Positions 15,876 to 24,808 of a stretch of DNA of 64,000 nt are shown here, piece by piece (the first letter of the stretch is position 1; the number at the start of each line of letters is the position of its first letter). Location of the stretch: assembly GCF_014647075.1 (NCBI RefSeq), contig NZ_BMOM01000002.1:170778-234777 (forward strand), written 5' to 3'. The notes beneath the pieces were generated by a model, which had not been told where the DNA came from, made no database searches, and saw only the letters and a program-made list of their open reading frames with translations. The translations under genes and the position numbers were made by a program. This DNA comes from Deinococcus aerophilus (lineage in GTDB: Bacteria > Deinococcota > Deinococci > Deinococcales > Deinococcaceae).

Positions 15876-16670
15876 TCAGTTGAGCTGCGCGTAGACTTCC
15901 GGGGCAATTTCAGGCAGGCACTCCAGCCCGGGACGGGCCAGGGCATATCCCTGCATGTGCGTGATGCCCAGCGAGAGCAGGCAGCGCGCCTCGGCGAGAT
16001 CCTCCACTCCCTCGGCCACAAGCAGCACCCCGGCTTCCCGGGCAAACTGGGCCATGTGGCGCAGCGCCGCTTGCTGCCAGCGGTCATGGTGAAGGCCGCT
16101 GACCACCGTGCGGTCAATCTTCACCACATCCGGGCGGATTGCGAGCAACAGGCCCAGGTTGGCATGTCCCGCACCGTAGTCGTCCAGCGCGGTGCCAAAG
16201 CCCCAGGCCCGGTAAGTGTCAATGATGTTCCGCACATGCGCCGCGTCGGGTACCTGCTCGTGTTCGGTGATCTCAAAGAGCAGCCGCTCCAGCGGAAAGC
16301 CCACCTCACGCGCCGTCTGCAGGGTGGCCTGTATGCACGTTCGAGGGTTGTATACCGCGTTGGGCATGATGTTGATGGACAGCCGGGTCTGCATGCCCAG
16401 GCGGGCCGCGCTGCGGATGGCAGTCATGCGGCACTGCTGGTCAAGGTGGTACAGGCTGCCCACATCCGGCGCCCCCGCGCTGTCCTGGGCCGCCTGGAAC
16501 TGCTCGAACACCCAGCCCGCCGGCTGGCCCTGGGGCCCGCGCACCAGCGCCTCGTAGGCGTAGACCTCACGGCGGCTCATGTCCACGATGGGCTGGAAGG
16601 CCATCTGCAGCGTCAGCGGTGAGGCGGGCGGAACCTGACACGCACGGCAGGGAGCAGTGCGGTCAGTCAT
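15876..16670 (-). CDS. EAL-domain cyclic-di-GMP phosphodiesterase
   Basis: A 264-residue protein made almost entirely of one EAL domain; such enzymes hydrolyse c-di-GMP to pGpG. The catalytic set looks complete: EALVRG at residues 40-45, the Asn of SINIMPNAV, the Glu of LFEITEHEQ, DDYGAG, KIDRTVVSG, and EGVED. A short N-terminal tail carries CRACQ, which might bind a metal or be incidental. No sensory or membrane domain is fused. The start at 16670 (MTDRTAP) gives a compact protein; there is no strong Shine-Dalgarno, and a TATACT box sits 47 nt upstream. It converges with kynA with 18 nt between the stops. Confidence 0.87.
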   Translation of the reverse strand: MTDRTAPCRACQVPPASPLTLQMAFQPIVDMSRREVYAYEALVRGPQGQPAGWVFEQFQAAQDSAGAPDVGSLYHLDQQCRMTAIRSAARLGMQTRLSINIMPNAVYNPRTCIQATLQTAREVGFPLERLLFEITEHEQVPDAAHVRNIIDTYRAWGFGTALDDYGAGHANLGLLLAIRPDVVKIDRTVVSGLHHDRWQQAALRHMAQFAREAGVLLVAEGVEDLAEARCLLSLGITHMQGYALARPGLECLPEIAPEVYAQLN

Positions 16671-16874
16671 GACAGATGGTGTTCGGAATGAGGAAACAGG
16701 CTCGCAAAGTTTCTTCAGTATAGGTGGGGGGTCTGACACGTCTGGCACAACCACGCATCCAGGACGATGAATCATCCTGTTCATCTGTTCGGGAATACAC
16801 GCCACAGAGGGTCATCTGTCCCGGCCCGGACATCCCAGCGTTTCCGCTCGGCCACGGGTCCTGGTTTCCCAGAC

Positions 16875-17783
16875 TCACGGATGCAGGTGTTCGTCGCCGT
16901 GCTCGCCGTGGGCATCCGGAGCCTCCAGCTGGACAGTGACGTGGTCAATGCCGTGCTGCCGGGCCAGTTCCTCCACCCGAGGCAGCAGCGCCGGAACCGG
17001 ATCGGGCGCGACCAGATGGGCCGTCAGGTTGTTCTGTCCGCTGGTCACGCTCCATACGTGCAGGTCGTGGACGCCCTGCACACCGGGCAGCGCCGCAAGG
17101 TCGGCACGCAAGCTTCTCAGGTCCAGGCCCTCGGGCACACCTTCAAGGAGCACGTTCACGCTCTGGCGCAGCAGCGTCCAGGTGCGCGGCAGCACCCACA
17201 GGCCGATCAGTGCGCCCAGCACCGGATCCACCCAGCTCAGGCCGGTCACCCGGATGATCACGGCCCCGGCGATCACTGCGACCGACCCCAGCAGGTCGCC
17301 CATCACCTCCAGGTAGGCCGACTTGAGATTCAGGTTCTGCGTGCTGCCGCCCACCAGAATGCGGGCGCTGATCACATTGACGATCAGGCCCAGCACGGCC
17401 ACGATCAGCATGGGTGTGGACTGCACCGTGACCGGTTCACGCAGGCGCGAGTACGCCTCCACCAGGATGTAGAGGCCAACGGCAAACAGCGCCCCGGCGT
17501 TCACCGCCGCCGCCAGAATCTCGGCACGGCGGTAGCCGAAGGTGCGCCGCCGGTCGGCCGGTCGCGCCCCCACACGGATCGCGAGCAGCGAGAGCACCAG
17601 CGCCATCACGTCGGTGAGCATGTGTCCGGCGTCCGAAAGCAGCGCCAGGCTGCCCGAGATGAAGCTGTAGATCACCTCGACCACCAGAAAACTGGCCGTC
17701 AGACCCAGCGCCAGGGCCAGCTGCCGGGCGTTGGCGTTCGCTCCGTGGTTGTGGCCGGAAGCCGCGTGGTCGTGGTCCGTCAT
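16875..17783 (-). CDS. Cation diffusion facilitator metal exporter
   Basis: A roughly 302-residue CzcD/ZitB-like exporter of Zn2+, Co2+ or Cd2+ in exchange for protons. Six hydrophobic segments are followed by a cytoplasmic domain with VHDLHVWSVTSG. The N-terminus is His-rich (DHDHAASGHNHG), as is the C-terminus (HGEHGDEHLHP), typical metal-catching tails. In TM2 the site residues read SDAGHMLTD; in TM5 the usual His is a Glu (LEVMGDLLGS), a variant that may alter selectivity. The start is uncertain: ATG 17783 or GTG 17795, neither with a clear ribosome site. Confidence 0.92.
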   Translation of the reverse strand: MTDHDHAASGHNHGANANARQLALALGLTASFLVVEVIYSFISGSLALLSDAGHMLTDVMALVLSLLAIRVGARPADRRRTFGYRRAEILAAAVNAGALFAVGLYILVEAYSRLREPVTVQSTPMLIVAVLGLIVNVISARILVGGSTQNLNLKSAYLEVMGDLLGSVAVIAGAVIIRVTGLSWVDPVLGALIGLWVLPRTWTLLRQSVNVLLEGVPEGLDLRSLRADLAALPGVQGVHDLHVWSVTSGQNNLTAHLVAPDPVPALLPRVEELARQHGIDHVTVQLEAPDAHGEHGDEHLHP

Positions 17784-17898
17784 GGCGCCGGACACCGGGC
17801 TCGAGGAAGACAGGGCATCCTTTCACCGTACCGGGCAGGGCCACGCGCCCGATGAGCCGACGTTTATTCAAACGCGGAGGATGGCGGCGGGGTGGAGA

Positions 17899-19704
17899 TC
17901 AGACCGCTTCCAGGTCAGCCAGGGCCGCCTTGAGGTCGATGACCATGCCGATCAGGGCCGCGTGAACAAACGTCTGCGGGTAGTTGCCCAGCAACTCGCC
18001 GGTCCAGGGATCGGCTTCCTCGGCCAGGAAGCCCAGGTCGCTCGCCTGGGCCAGGACCGCTTCCAGGATGGTTCTGGCCCGCTGCGGGTCCCGCATGACC
18101 CAGTACTGCGCCACCCACAGGGTCCCCGCCAGGAAGACGCCCTCCCGCCGGTCCGTCTCACCGGCCAGATGCCGCCAGTACAGGTGGTTGTGGCAGTAGT
18201 CGCGTTCCAGCACCCGCAGGGTCGCAAGCATCTCCGGGGTGTCGGGGGCGCAGTAGCCCCAGACCGGATACAGGGCCGCCGTCAGGTCCACCCCCTCCTC
18301 GCCCGCCACGTAGGCGTAGGCGCCCTCGGCGGTCAGGCCATGGCACGCAACCCAGTCCCGCGCGGCGGCGGCGGCCCGGCGCCAGCGGGCGGCCTGCTCC
18401 GGAGTGGAGGCGGACCCGGCGATGTATTCCAGGGCGGTGGCGGCCAGGACCTTGCCCGCCACGTAGGGACGTTTCTGACGCTCTTCCCAGATGCCGTAAT
18501 CGTCGTCCTGCCAGTGGTCGCACAGGTACTCGGCCAGACGTTCCACCACGCTCCAGTGCTCGCGGGTACCGAAACGCTCATAGATCAGCTTGGCGGCGAG
18601 CAGCACGTTGCCGTAGGCGTCGAGCTGCAGCTGTCCGCGCGCTCCGTTTCCAATCCGGACCGGGCGGCTGTCCTGGTAACCGCGCAGATTCAGTTCGATC
18701 TCGGCGGGCGGGTCGCCGCCGCCCACCGTCATGAACGGCGGCGCGGGCAGACCGTCCTCGCGGTGTGCGGTTCCGCAGATGAAGGCCAGAAACTGTCGGC
18801 CCTCGCTGCCGTCGCTCTCTATCCGGGTCAGGGCGCTGACCACCATACCGGCGTCCCGCAGCCACACGTAGCGGTAGTCCCAGTTCTTGTCGCCGCCCGC
18901 CACCTCGGGCAGGCTGGTGGTGGGGGCGGCGATGGTGGCGCCGCTGTTCCCGTCGGTGAGCATACGCAGCGCCCGCAGCGAGGAACGCACCGCGTGCTGG
19001 TACGGGCCGTGGTAACCCGCGTGCGCCGCGAGTTCCTGCCACGCCGCGAGGGTCTGTTCGCGCCAGCGGGCCACGTCGGCCCAGCCGGGGGCCGCGTCCA
19101 GCCGATCATCGCTCAGCAGAGCCCAGGCCGCCTCGCCGGCCGGCACGCGGACCACCACGGCGCCCTCCTCAATGCGCGGCGGGTGCGAGGCGTACAGCCA
19201 CTGGCGGTCACTGATCTGCACGCCCGCGCCATCGGGCCGCAGATGGGCTTCCCGGCGGGCGTAGTCGGGGGCGGCGCGCAGCACCAGTTCAAGCGGCTGT
19301 GGGGCCGGCGAGAGCGTACGGCACAGTCCGGAAGGCAGCCCCTTCCCGAACGGCATGAAATCGGTCAGGGTCAGGGCCAGGGGAGCGCCTCCACCGCTGC
19401 TTTCCAGCCGCAGGCGCGATTCCAGAACGGCGCTGTCCGCGACGTAGCTGCGGCCACCGCCCTGCGCTCCCGGGCACACCACGGCCCACGAGCCGCCGCG
19501 CACCGGGTCCAGCAGGCGCGCAAGCAGGGAGGGTGCGTCGAAGCGGCCCGGGCAGTACCACACCACTTCACCCAGCGCGCTCACCAGGGCGGCGCTGCGC
19601 CGGTCACTCAGCAGGGCCAGATCACGCAGGCGCGGTTCCTGTGCCGCCCGCTCGTCCTGCGGCAGCTGTTCCGCCTGCTTCCGTGGTTCCGTGTCTTGCG
19701 TCAT
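17899..19704 (-). CDS. Glycoside hydrolase family 15 protein (glucoamylase/trehalase-like)
   Basis: A 601-residue cytoplasmic enzyme, no signal peptide. The N-terminal domain (about 1-230) has the pattern AALVSALGEVVWYCPGRFDAPS seen before GH15 catalytic domains; the C-terminal (alpha/alpha)6 domain carries GGDKNWDYRYVWLRDAGM, with the substrate-binding Arg-Asp, and GIWEERQKRPYVAGKV, with the catalytic Glu region. Members hydrolyse alpha-glucosidic bonds in maltodextrins, trehalose or dextran; the substrate cannot be chosen here. The ATG at 19704 has GGAGGTGG just upstream; a longer frame start has no support. Stand-alone gene, divergent from the FAD dehydrogenase gene. Confidence 0.88.
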   Translation of the reverse strand: MTQDTEPRKQAEQLPQDERAAQEPRLRDLALLSDRRSAALVSALGEVVWYCPGRFDAPSLLARLLDPVRGGSWAVVCPGAQGGGRSYVADSAVLESRLRLESSGGGAPLALTLTDFMPFGKGLPSGLCRTLSPAPQPLELVLRAAPDYARREAHLRPDGAGVQISDRQWLYASHPPRIEEGAVVVRVPAGEAAWALLSDDRLDAAPGWADVARWREQTLAAWQELAAHAGYHGPYQHAVRSSLRALRMLTDGNSGATIAAPTTSLPEVAGGDKNWDYRYVWLRDAGMVVSALTRIESDGSEGRQFLAFICGTAHREDGLPAPPFMTVGGGDPPAEIELNLRGYQDSRPVRIGNGARGQLQLDAYGNVLLAAKLIYERFGTREHWSVVERLAEYLCDHWQDDDYGIWEERQKRPYVAGKVLAATALEYIAGSASTPEQAARWRRAAAAARDWVACHGLTAEGAYAYVAGEEGVDLTAALYPVWGYCAPDTPEMLATLRVLERDYCHNHLYWRHLAGETDRREGVFLAGTLWVAQYWVMRDPQRARTILEAVLAQASDLGFLAEEADPWTGELLGNYPQTFVHAALIGMVIDLKAALADLEAV

Positions 19705-19917
19705 TGCCACCTCCGGTCCCGGCCACACTAGAGCATCCCCCTCCAGAACTCTGGTTCTTTTCCCCAGGTGTTGATTGGATTCGGGCGCGCCTGTGGTCCC
19801 TGCCCAGCCCTGTGGCCCACGCCGCCTCCGGCGAACACCGCCCTGCATGCGGCACAATGGGGCCATTCGACTTCACTGCGACACAGACCGGAAGATGGCC
19901 GGCCTGAAGGAGAACCC

Positions 19918-21579
19918 ATGACCCCACACGAGACGGACATCATCGTGGTCGGCGCAGGCCTGGCCGGACTGGTCGCCGCCGCCGAGGCCGCCGACGCTGG
20001 CCGGCGCGTGCTGCTGCTGGACCAGGAGGGCGAGCAGAATCTGGGCGGACAGGCGTACTGGTCGTTTGGTGGCCTGTTTCTGATCGACACACCCGAGCAG
20101 CGGCGTCTGGGCATCCGCGACAGCCATACCCTGGCGTGGCGCGACTGGCAGAACACGGCCGGATTCGACCGCCCGGAGGACCACTGGCCGCGCCGCTGGG
20201 CCGAGGCCTACGTGGAGTTTGCCGCCGGGGAAAAGTACGGCTGGCTGGCGGCGCAGGGCGTGCGTTTCTTTCCCGGCGTGGGCTGGGCCGAGCGCGGCGG
20301 GCAGGGTGCGGGCGGTCCCGGCAACAGCGTGCCGCGCTTTCACATCACCTGGGGCACCGGGCCGGGCGTCGTGGAGCCCTTCGAGCGGCGGGTGCGCGGG
20401 CACGTGGCAGCGGGGCGCATCACCTTCCGCTTTCGCCACCGCGTGCGCGGCCTGAACATCACGGGCGGCGTGGTGCATGGCGTCCACGGCGACGTGCTGG
20501 AACCCTCGGGGGTGGGGCGCGGCGAGGCGAGTTCGCGGGTGGTCGTGGACGACTTCGATCTGAACGCCGGGGCGGTGATTCTCACTTCCGGGGGCATCGG
20601 CGGCAACCATGAGCTGGTGCGCCAGAACTGGCCCACCCAGCGCCTGGGTCCCGCGCCGAAATTCATGGTCTCCGGGGTGCCGCAGCATGTGGACGGCGCG
20701 GCGCAGGCCATGGCCGAGCGGGCCGGGGCGCGGCTGATCAACCGCGACCGCATGTGGCACTACACCGAAGGAGTCCGCAACTGGAATCCCATCTGGGCCA
20801 TGCACGGCATTCGCATCCTGCCGGGGCCGAGCAGCCTGTGGCTCGCGCCGGACGGCCGCCGGCTGCCGTACCCCCATTACCCCGGCTTCGATACCCTGGG
20901 TACCCTGCAGCACATCACCACGCACGGCTATCCCCACACCTGGTTTGTGCTCAACCGCGCAGTCATCAAAAAAGAATTCACCCTCTCCGGCAGCGAACAA
21001 AACCTGGATCTGACCAACCGGGACTGGCGGGGGGTGGCCGGGCGGTTGGGCAGAAGGGTGGCCCCCCCGGTGCAGGCCTTCATGGACCACGGCGCGGATT
21101 TTGTGGTGCGCGGCAGCCTGCCTGAACTGGTGCGCGGCATGAACGAACTGATCGGGGATGAGGCGGTGGATCTTGAGACCGTGCAGCGCGAGGTTGCCGA
21201 CCGCGACCTGCAAGTTGCCAACCCCTTCGGCAAGGACCCGCAGCTCGCCGTCGTCACGGGGGCGCGCGCGTTCATCAACGAGCGGTTGATCCGCATCGTC
21301 AAGCCTGCGCCGCTGCTGGACCCGGCGGCCGGACCCCTGATCGCCGTCCGGCTGAACATCCTGACCCGCAAGACCCTGGGCGGCCTGGAAACCGATCTGC
21401 AGGCGCGGGTTCTGGACGCCGCCGGCCAGCCGATGCCGGGTCTGTACGCGGCCGGCGAGGTCGCGGGCTTCGGCGGCGGCGGCCTGCACGGTTACCGCTC
21501 GCTGGAAGGCACCTTTCTGGGAGGCTGCCTGTTCAGCGGGCGGGTCGCCGGCCGGTGCGCGGCGGGGGCGCTGGGGTAG
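19918..21579 (+). CDS. FAD-binding dehydrogenase (COG3573-like)
   Basis: A 553-residue flavoprotein of the fumarate reductase/3-ketosteroid dehydrogenase superfamily. It opens with an ADP-binding fold, IIVVGAGLAGLVAAAEAADAG, followed by LLLDQEGEQNLGGQAYWSFGG, and ends with LYAAGEVAGFGGGGLHGYRSLEGT, the second FAD-contact region, and GGCLFSGRVAG. This long form matches predicted oxidoreductases of COG3573, whose substrates are unknown. The ATG at 19918 has GAAGGAG five bases upstream. It sits alone, divergent from the GH15 gene, with a decayed isomerase gene downstream on the other strand. Confidence 0.87.
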   Translation: MTPHETDIIVVGAGLAGLVAAAEAADAGRRVLLLDQEGEQNLGGQAYWSFGGLFLIDTPEQRRLGIRDSHTLAWRDWQNTAGFDRPEDHWPRRWAEAYVEFAAGEKYGWLAAQGVRFFPGVGWAERGGQGAGGPGNSVPRFHITWGTGPGVVEPFERRVRGHVAAGRITFRFRHRVRGLNITGGVVHGVHGDVLEPSGVGRGEASSRVVVDDFDLNAGAVILTSGGIGGNHELVRQNWPTQRLGPAPKFMVSGVPQHVDGAAQAMAERAGARLINRDRMWHYTEGVRNWNPIWAMHGIRILPGPSSLWLAPDGRRLPYPHYPGFDTLGTLQHITTHGYPHTWFVLNRAVIKKEFTLSGSEQNLDLTNRDWRGVAGRLGRRVAPPVQAFMDHGADFVVRGSLPELVRGMNELIGDEAVDLETVQREVADRDLQVANPFGKDPQLAVVTGARAFINERLIRIVKPAPLLDPAAGPLIAVRLNILTRKTLGGLETDLQARVLDAAGQPMPGLYAAGEVAGFGGGGLHGYRSLEGTFLGGCLFSGRVAGRCAAGALG

Positions 21580-21720
21580 GTCAGCCCTGGCCGGGAACGT
21601 AGCCCGACAGGGGCATCGCCGCCGCGCAGTCCGGACCGAGCGGCCGCGCGGTTCAGGAGCGGCACGGTCAGATGCAGCGCCGTCAGACACGGAGCGGTGC
21701 TGTGTTTCGAGGCTCCTCAG
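21580..21720. other. Intergenic stretch next to the pseudogene, nothing recognised
   Basis: GC-rich sequence between the FAD dehydrogenase stop and the isomerase remnant. No stem with a T-run and no open frame with coding character were found. It may hold further unrecognisable remains of the decayed locus. Confidence 0.3.
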
Positions 21721-22010
21721 TTAGGCCGGGCTGGTTCGCAGGCTGTTCAGGCCGTCGGCATGGTCCTGCCCGTAGAACACTGAAGCTCCCGGCGAAAGGG
21801 CCTCCAGAATCGCTGCCAGCAGCACCTCGCCCGCTCCTAGCTCGACGGTGCGGTCTCTCCCTCGCGCCGCAGGTCCTTGAGGTGAACGGGCGGTGTGCGC
21901 TCCACGTGGACCCACACGGTATCGAGTTCCAGGCTCAGGCTGGGCGCACGCGCCAGCAGCATGTCCATAAGGGTCTTGCCGCCGGCCGTGACGTTGGTCG
22001 TCCGGTGTTG
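21721..22010 (-). pseudogene. Remnant of a sugar phosphate isomerase/epimerase gene
   Basis: The minus strand encodes the end of a xylose-isomerase-like TIM-barrel protein in two frames. One frame reads TAGGKTLMDMLLARAPSL, LELDTVWVHV and then PPVHLKDLRREGE before a stop; another continues as ELGAGEVLLAAILEA and FYGQDHADGLNSLRTS, ending at TAA (21721). In intact relatives these blocks lie in one frame with more residues between the LELDTVWV strand and the HLKDL strand. So there is at least one frameshift, an internal deletion, and loss of the whole N-terminal half. No start or ribosome site remains. Confidence 0.7.
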
Positions 22011-22122
22011 AAGGCGGGGTCAGTTCCGGTCTCCCATCCCGGCAGAAAGTCAGACCCGGCGGGCACACTTCATCTGTCTGGCAGACCAGTCTTCTTAAAG
22101 ACTTCTCAAAGGCCTTCCAAAG

Positions 22123-22142
22123 TGTTATGGTTGCCCGTAACA
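22123..22142. promoter_or_regulatory. Palindromic operator candidate before the peptide-importer operon
   Basis: TGTTATGG (22123-22130) and CCGTAACA (22135-22142) form a 20-bp palindrome with one mismatch around TTGC, 36 nt before the binding-protein start. The eight bases GTTATGGT recur at 27663-27670, at the start of the operon's own GntR gene. A TTGCCC/TACAGA pair just downstream could be the promoter that this site controls. Confidence 0.5.
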
Positions 22143-22178
22143 AACACAAGAATGTACAGAGTGTTCTGGAGGTCGCCT

Positions 22179-23753
22179 ATGAAAAGCCTGACCCGTTCTG
22201 CCCTCGTGCTCGCCGCTGCCCTCGCCGCTGGACAGGCCCTCGCCGCCACCCGGGGAGGCCAGCTGGTCTACGGCCGCTACGCCGACTCTCTGTTTCTGGA
22301 CCCGGTGCTCAACGACGCCAACCTCGACATCTGGATTCTGACCAACCTGTACGACACCCTGCTGCAGCCGACCACCGACGGCAAGGGCGTGCAGGCGGGA
22401 CTGGCCAGCAGCTACACGACGGCCAAGGACGGCAAGAGCATGGTGCTGACCCTGCGCCCGGGCCTGAAGTTTGCCGACGGCAGCGCCCTGACGGCGGCCG
22501 ACGTGAAGTGGTCGCTGGACCGCGCCCGCAATCCTGAAGCGGGGGCCTGGAACAGCTCGCTGGCAAGCATCAGCTCCATTGTCGCGAGCGGCAACAAGGT
22601 GACGCTGAACCTCAAGCAGCCCGACCCTACCCTGCCCGCCGCGCTGGCCACCTTCAACGCCGCGATCATGCCGCAGAAGCTGTTCACCGCCGCGCCCGGC
22701 AAGAACGACGCCGAGAAGGCCAAGGCCTTTGCCGAGAAGCCGGTGGGCTCCGGTCCCTTTGTCCTGAGCGAGTGGAAGCGCGGCTCGTACATGGTCATGA
22801 AGCGCAATCCCTACTACTGGAAGAAGGGAGACGATGGCAAAGCGCTGCCCTACCTGGACAGCGTGCGCTTCGAGATCATTCCCGACGACAACACCCGCAT
22901 CCTGAAACTGCAGGCCGGCGAGCTGCAGGGCGCAGAATTCATTCCGCTGAGCCGCGTGGCCGAGCTGAAAAAGGCCCCGAACATCAACATGACGCTGTTT
23001 CCCTCCACCAAGGTCAACAGCATCCTGATGAACAACCGGCCCAAGCTGAACGACGGCACCGTGAACCCGCTGAGCGACGTCAACGTTCGTCAGGCGCTGA
23101 ACTACGCCGCCAACAAGGACGCGCTGATTCAGGTGGTCACCTACGGCACCGGCAAGCTGATGAAGTCGTACATGTCCTCCACCACGCCGCTGTTCGATGC
23201 CAAGCAGCCCGGGTTCCCGTACGATCTGGCCAAGGCCAAGGCCCTGATGGCGGCGAGCAAATTCAAGGACGGCTTTGAGGTCACCGTGCTGGCGACCAGC
23301 GGCAGCGCCGACGATCTGGCCCTGCTGACCGCCCTGCAGCAGATGTGGGGAGCGATTGGCGTCAAGCTCAAGATCGAGCAGCTCGACGCCGCCACCAAGA
23401 CTGCCCGTTACCGCGCCAACGACTTCCAGATGCGCACGGCGGCCTGGACCAACGACATCAACGATCCCAGCCAGATCACCAGCTACTACACGCTCTTTGA
23501 CAACATCGAGTCGGTCCACACCGGCTTCAAGAGCGCCGAGATCGACAAGCTGTTTGCCCAGAGTCAGCAGGAACTGAATCCGGCCAAACGCGCCGCGCAG
23601 TACCAGCAGATTCAGAGCATCTACCTCAAGGCCGCGCCGATCGTGTACCTCTACGAGACGCCGTATCCGGTGGCGCTGTCGAACAAGGTCAAGGGCTTTG
23701 TGCAGATTCCGCTGGGCAACAACATCTTTGCCGGGGCATATCTGGACAAGTAA
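22179..23753 (+). CDS. Peptide-type ABC transporter substrate-binding protein (SBP family 5)
   Basis: A 524-residue periplasmic or surface-bound receptor of the OppA/DppA family. It starts with a signal peptide, MKSLTRSALVLAAALAAG..., likely cleaved after ALA (about residue 23). Typical elements are LRPGLKFADGSALTAADVKWSLDRA-like text near residue 90, PVGSGPFVLSEWKRGSYMVMKRNPYYW, and the C-terminal APIVYLYETPYPVAL. The ATG has GGAGGT five bases upstream. It heads an operon with two permeases, two ATPases, a regulator and six enzymes of peptide or amide breakdown, so a peptide or amide ligand is likely; family 5 proteins also bind sugars and opines. Confidence 0.92.
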   Translation: MKSLTRSALVLAAALAAGQALAATRGGQLVYGRYADSLFLDPVLNDANLDIWILTNLYDTLLQPTTDGKGVQAGLASSYTTAKDGKSMVLTLRPGLKFADGSALTAADVKWSLDRARNPEAGAWNSSLASISSIVASGNKVTLNLKQPDPTLPAALATFNAAIMPQKLFTAAPGKNDAEKAKAFAEKPVGSGPFVLSEWKRGSYMVMKRNPYYWKKGDDGKALPYLDSVRFEIIPDDNTRILKLQAGELQGAEFIPLSRVAELKKAPNINMTLFPSTKVNSILMNNRPKLNDGTVNPLSDVNVRQALNYAANKDALIQVVTYGTGKLMKSYMSSTTPLFDAKQPGFPYDLAKAKALMAASKFKDGFEVTVLATSGSADDLALLTALQQMWGAIGVKLKIEQLDAATKTARYRANDFQMRTAAWTNDINDPSQITSYYTLFDNIESVHTGFKSAEIDKLFAQSQQELNPAKRAAQYQQIQSIYLKAAPIVYLYETPYPVALSNKVKGFVQIPLGNNIFAGAYLDK

Positions 23754-23770
23754 CCCCAGTCGAGGGGTTC

Positions 23771-23805
23771 GAGGCGCCGCCCAGTCATTCATGAGGCGGC
23801 GCTTC
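23771..23805 (+). promoter_or_regulatory. GC-rich hairpin after the binding-protein gene
   Basis: An 11-bp stem with one G-U pair (23771-23781 with 23795-23805, core GCGCCGCC/GGCGGCGC) in the 88-nt gap before the first permease gene. There is no U-run. Such hairpins often stabilise the upstream message so that the binding protein is made in excess over the membrane subunits. Confidence 0.5.
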
Positions 23806-23841
23806 CCTGTCCGGCTGGGCCAGGGACCGGAGGAATTCAAT

Positions 23842-24780
23842 ATGCACGCCAATTACGTCATCAAACGGCTCCTTCAGATCATTCCGACCTTTCTGGCGGT
23901 CATGCTGGTGGTTTTCCTGCTGGTGCGGCTGTTGCCCGGCGATCCGGCCAGCGCCATTCTGGGAGACCGTGCCACCGAGGAAGTCGTCGAGCGCACCAAC
24001 CGGGCCCTGGGCCTGGACAAACCCCTGCCCGTGCAGTTCGGGATTTTTGTTGGAAATCTTTTGCAGGGCAACCTGGGAGACAGCATCAGCCTGAAGGTGC
24101 CGGTGCTGCGCCTGATTCTGGAACGGCTGCCCACCACGCTGTTTCTGACCGCCTACGCCGCCGTGCTGGGCGTGTTGATGGCCGTGCCGCTGGCGGTGCT
24201 CGCCGCCGTGCGCCGCAACACCTGGGTGGACGCGCTGATCCGGGGCGTGTTTCAGGTGGGGCTGTCGCTGCCCGTGTTCTATGTAGCGCTGCAACTGCTG
24301 ACCCTGCTGGGCGCACGCCTGGGCTGGTTTCCCATCGGCGGCTACGGCGAGGGTTTTACCGGCCACCTATACCACCTGTTCTTGCCCGCATTGACGCTGG
24401 GCCTGAACCTCGCGGCCATTCTGGTGCGGACCCTGCGCAACAGCGTCATCGAGGTGCTGGGGGCCGAGTACGTGGAATTCGCCCGGGCCAAGGGGCTGCG
24501 GGGCCGCGTGATTTTGGGGCGCCACGTGCTGCGCAACGCCCTGATCGCCACCGTCACGCTGCTGGGCCTGAACATCGGTGCCCTGATCGGCGGGGCCGTG
24601 ATCACCGAAACCGTGTTTGCCATTCCCGGCGTTGGCCGGTTGATGGTGGACGCCATCTTCGGGCGCGACTACCCGGTGATTCAGGGCCTGACCCTGACCT
24701 TTGCCGTGATCGTGTCCGTGGTCTTCCTGATCACCGATCTGATCCATGCCCGCCTGGACCCGCGCGCGGAGCTGTCATGA
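23842..24780 (+). CDS. Peptide-type ABC transporter permease (DppB-like)
   Basis: A 312-residue inner-membrane subunit with six hydrophobic segments. It shows the N-terminal pattern MHANYVIKRLLQIIPTFLAVML, LLPGDPA, and the cytoplasmic EAA loop EFARAKGLRGRVILGRHVLRNA that docks on the ATPase, followed by GGAVITETVFAIPGVGRL. ATG has GGAGGAATT upstream. Second gene of the importer operon; the DppC-like partner follows after 28 nt. Confidence 0.93.
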   Translation: MHANYVIKRLLQIIPTFLAVMLVVFLLVRLLPGDPASAILGDRATEEVVERTNRALGLDKPLPVQFGIFVGNLLQGNLGDSISLKVPVLRLILERLPTTLFLTAYAAVLGVLMAVPLAVLAAVRRNTWVDALIRGVFQVGLSLPVFYVALQLLTLLGARLGWFPIGGYGEGFTGHLYHLFLPALTLGLNLAAILVRTLRNSVIEVLGAEYVEFARAKGLRGRVILGRHVLRNALIATVTLLGLNIGALIGGAVITETVFAIPGVGRLMVDAIFGRDYPVIQGLTLTFAVIVSVVFLITDLIHARLDPRAELS

Positions 24781-24808
24781 CGCGCGGGATAACAACCGGG
24801 AGATACCC

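Noticed and set aside
22144..22179. Short leader peptide before the first binding protein (MYRVFWRSP...)
   Set aside because: The frame runs straight into the binding-protein start without a stop, so it is an upstream extension and not a separate ORF; the Shine-Dalgarno supports the later ATG.
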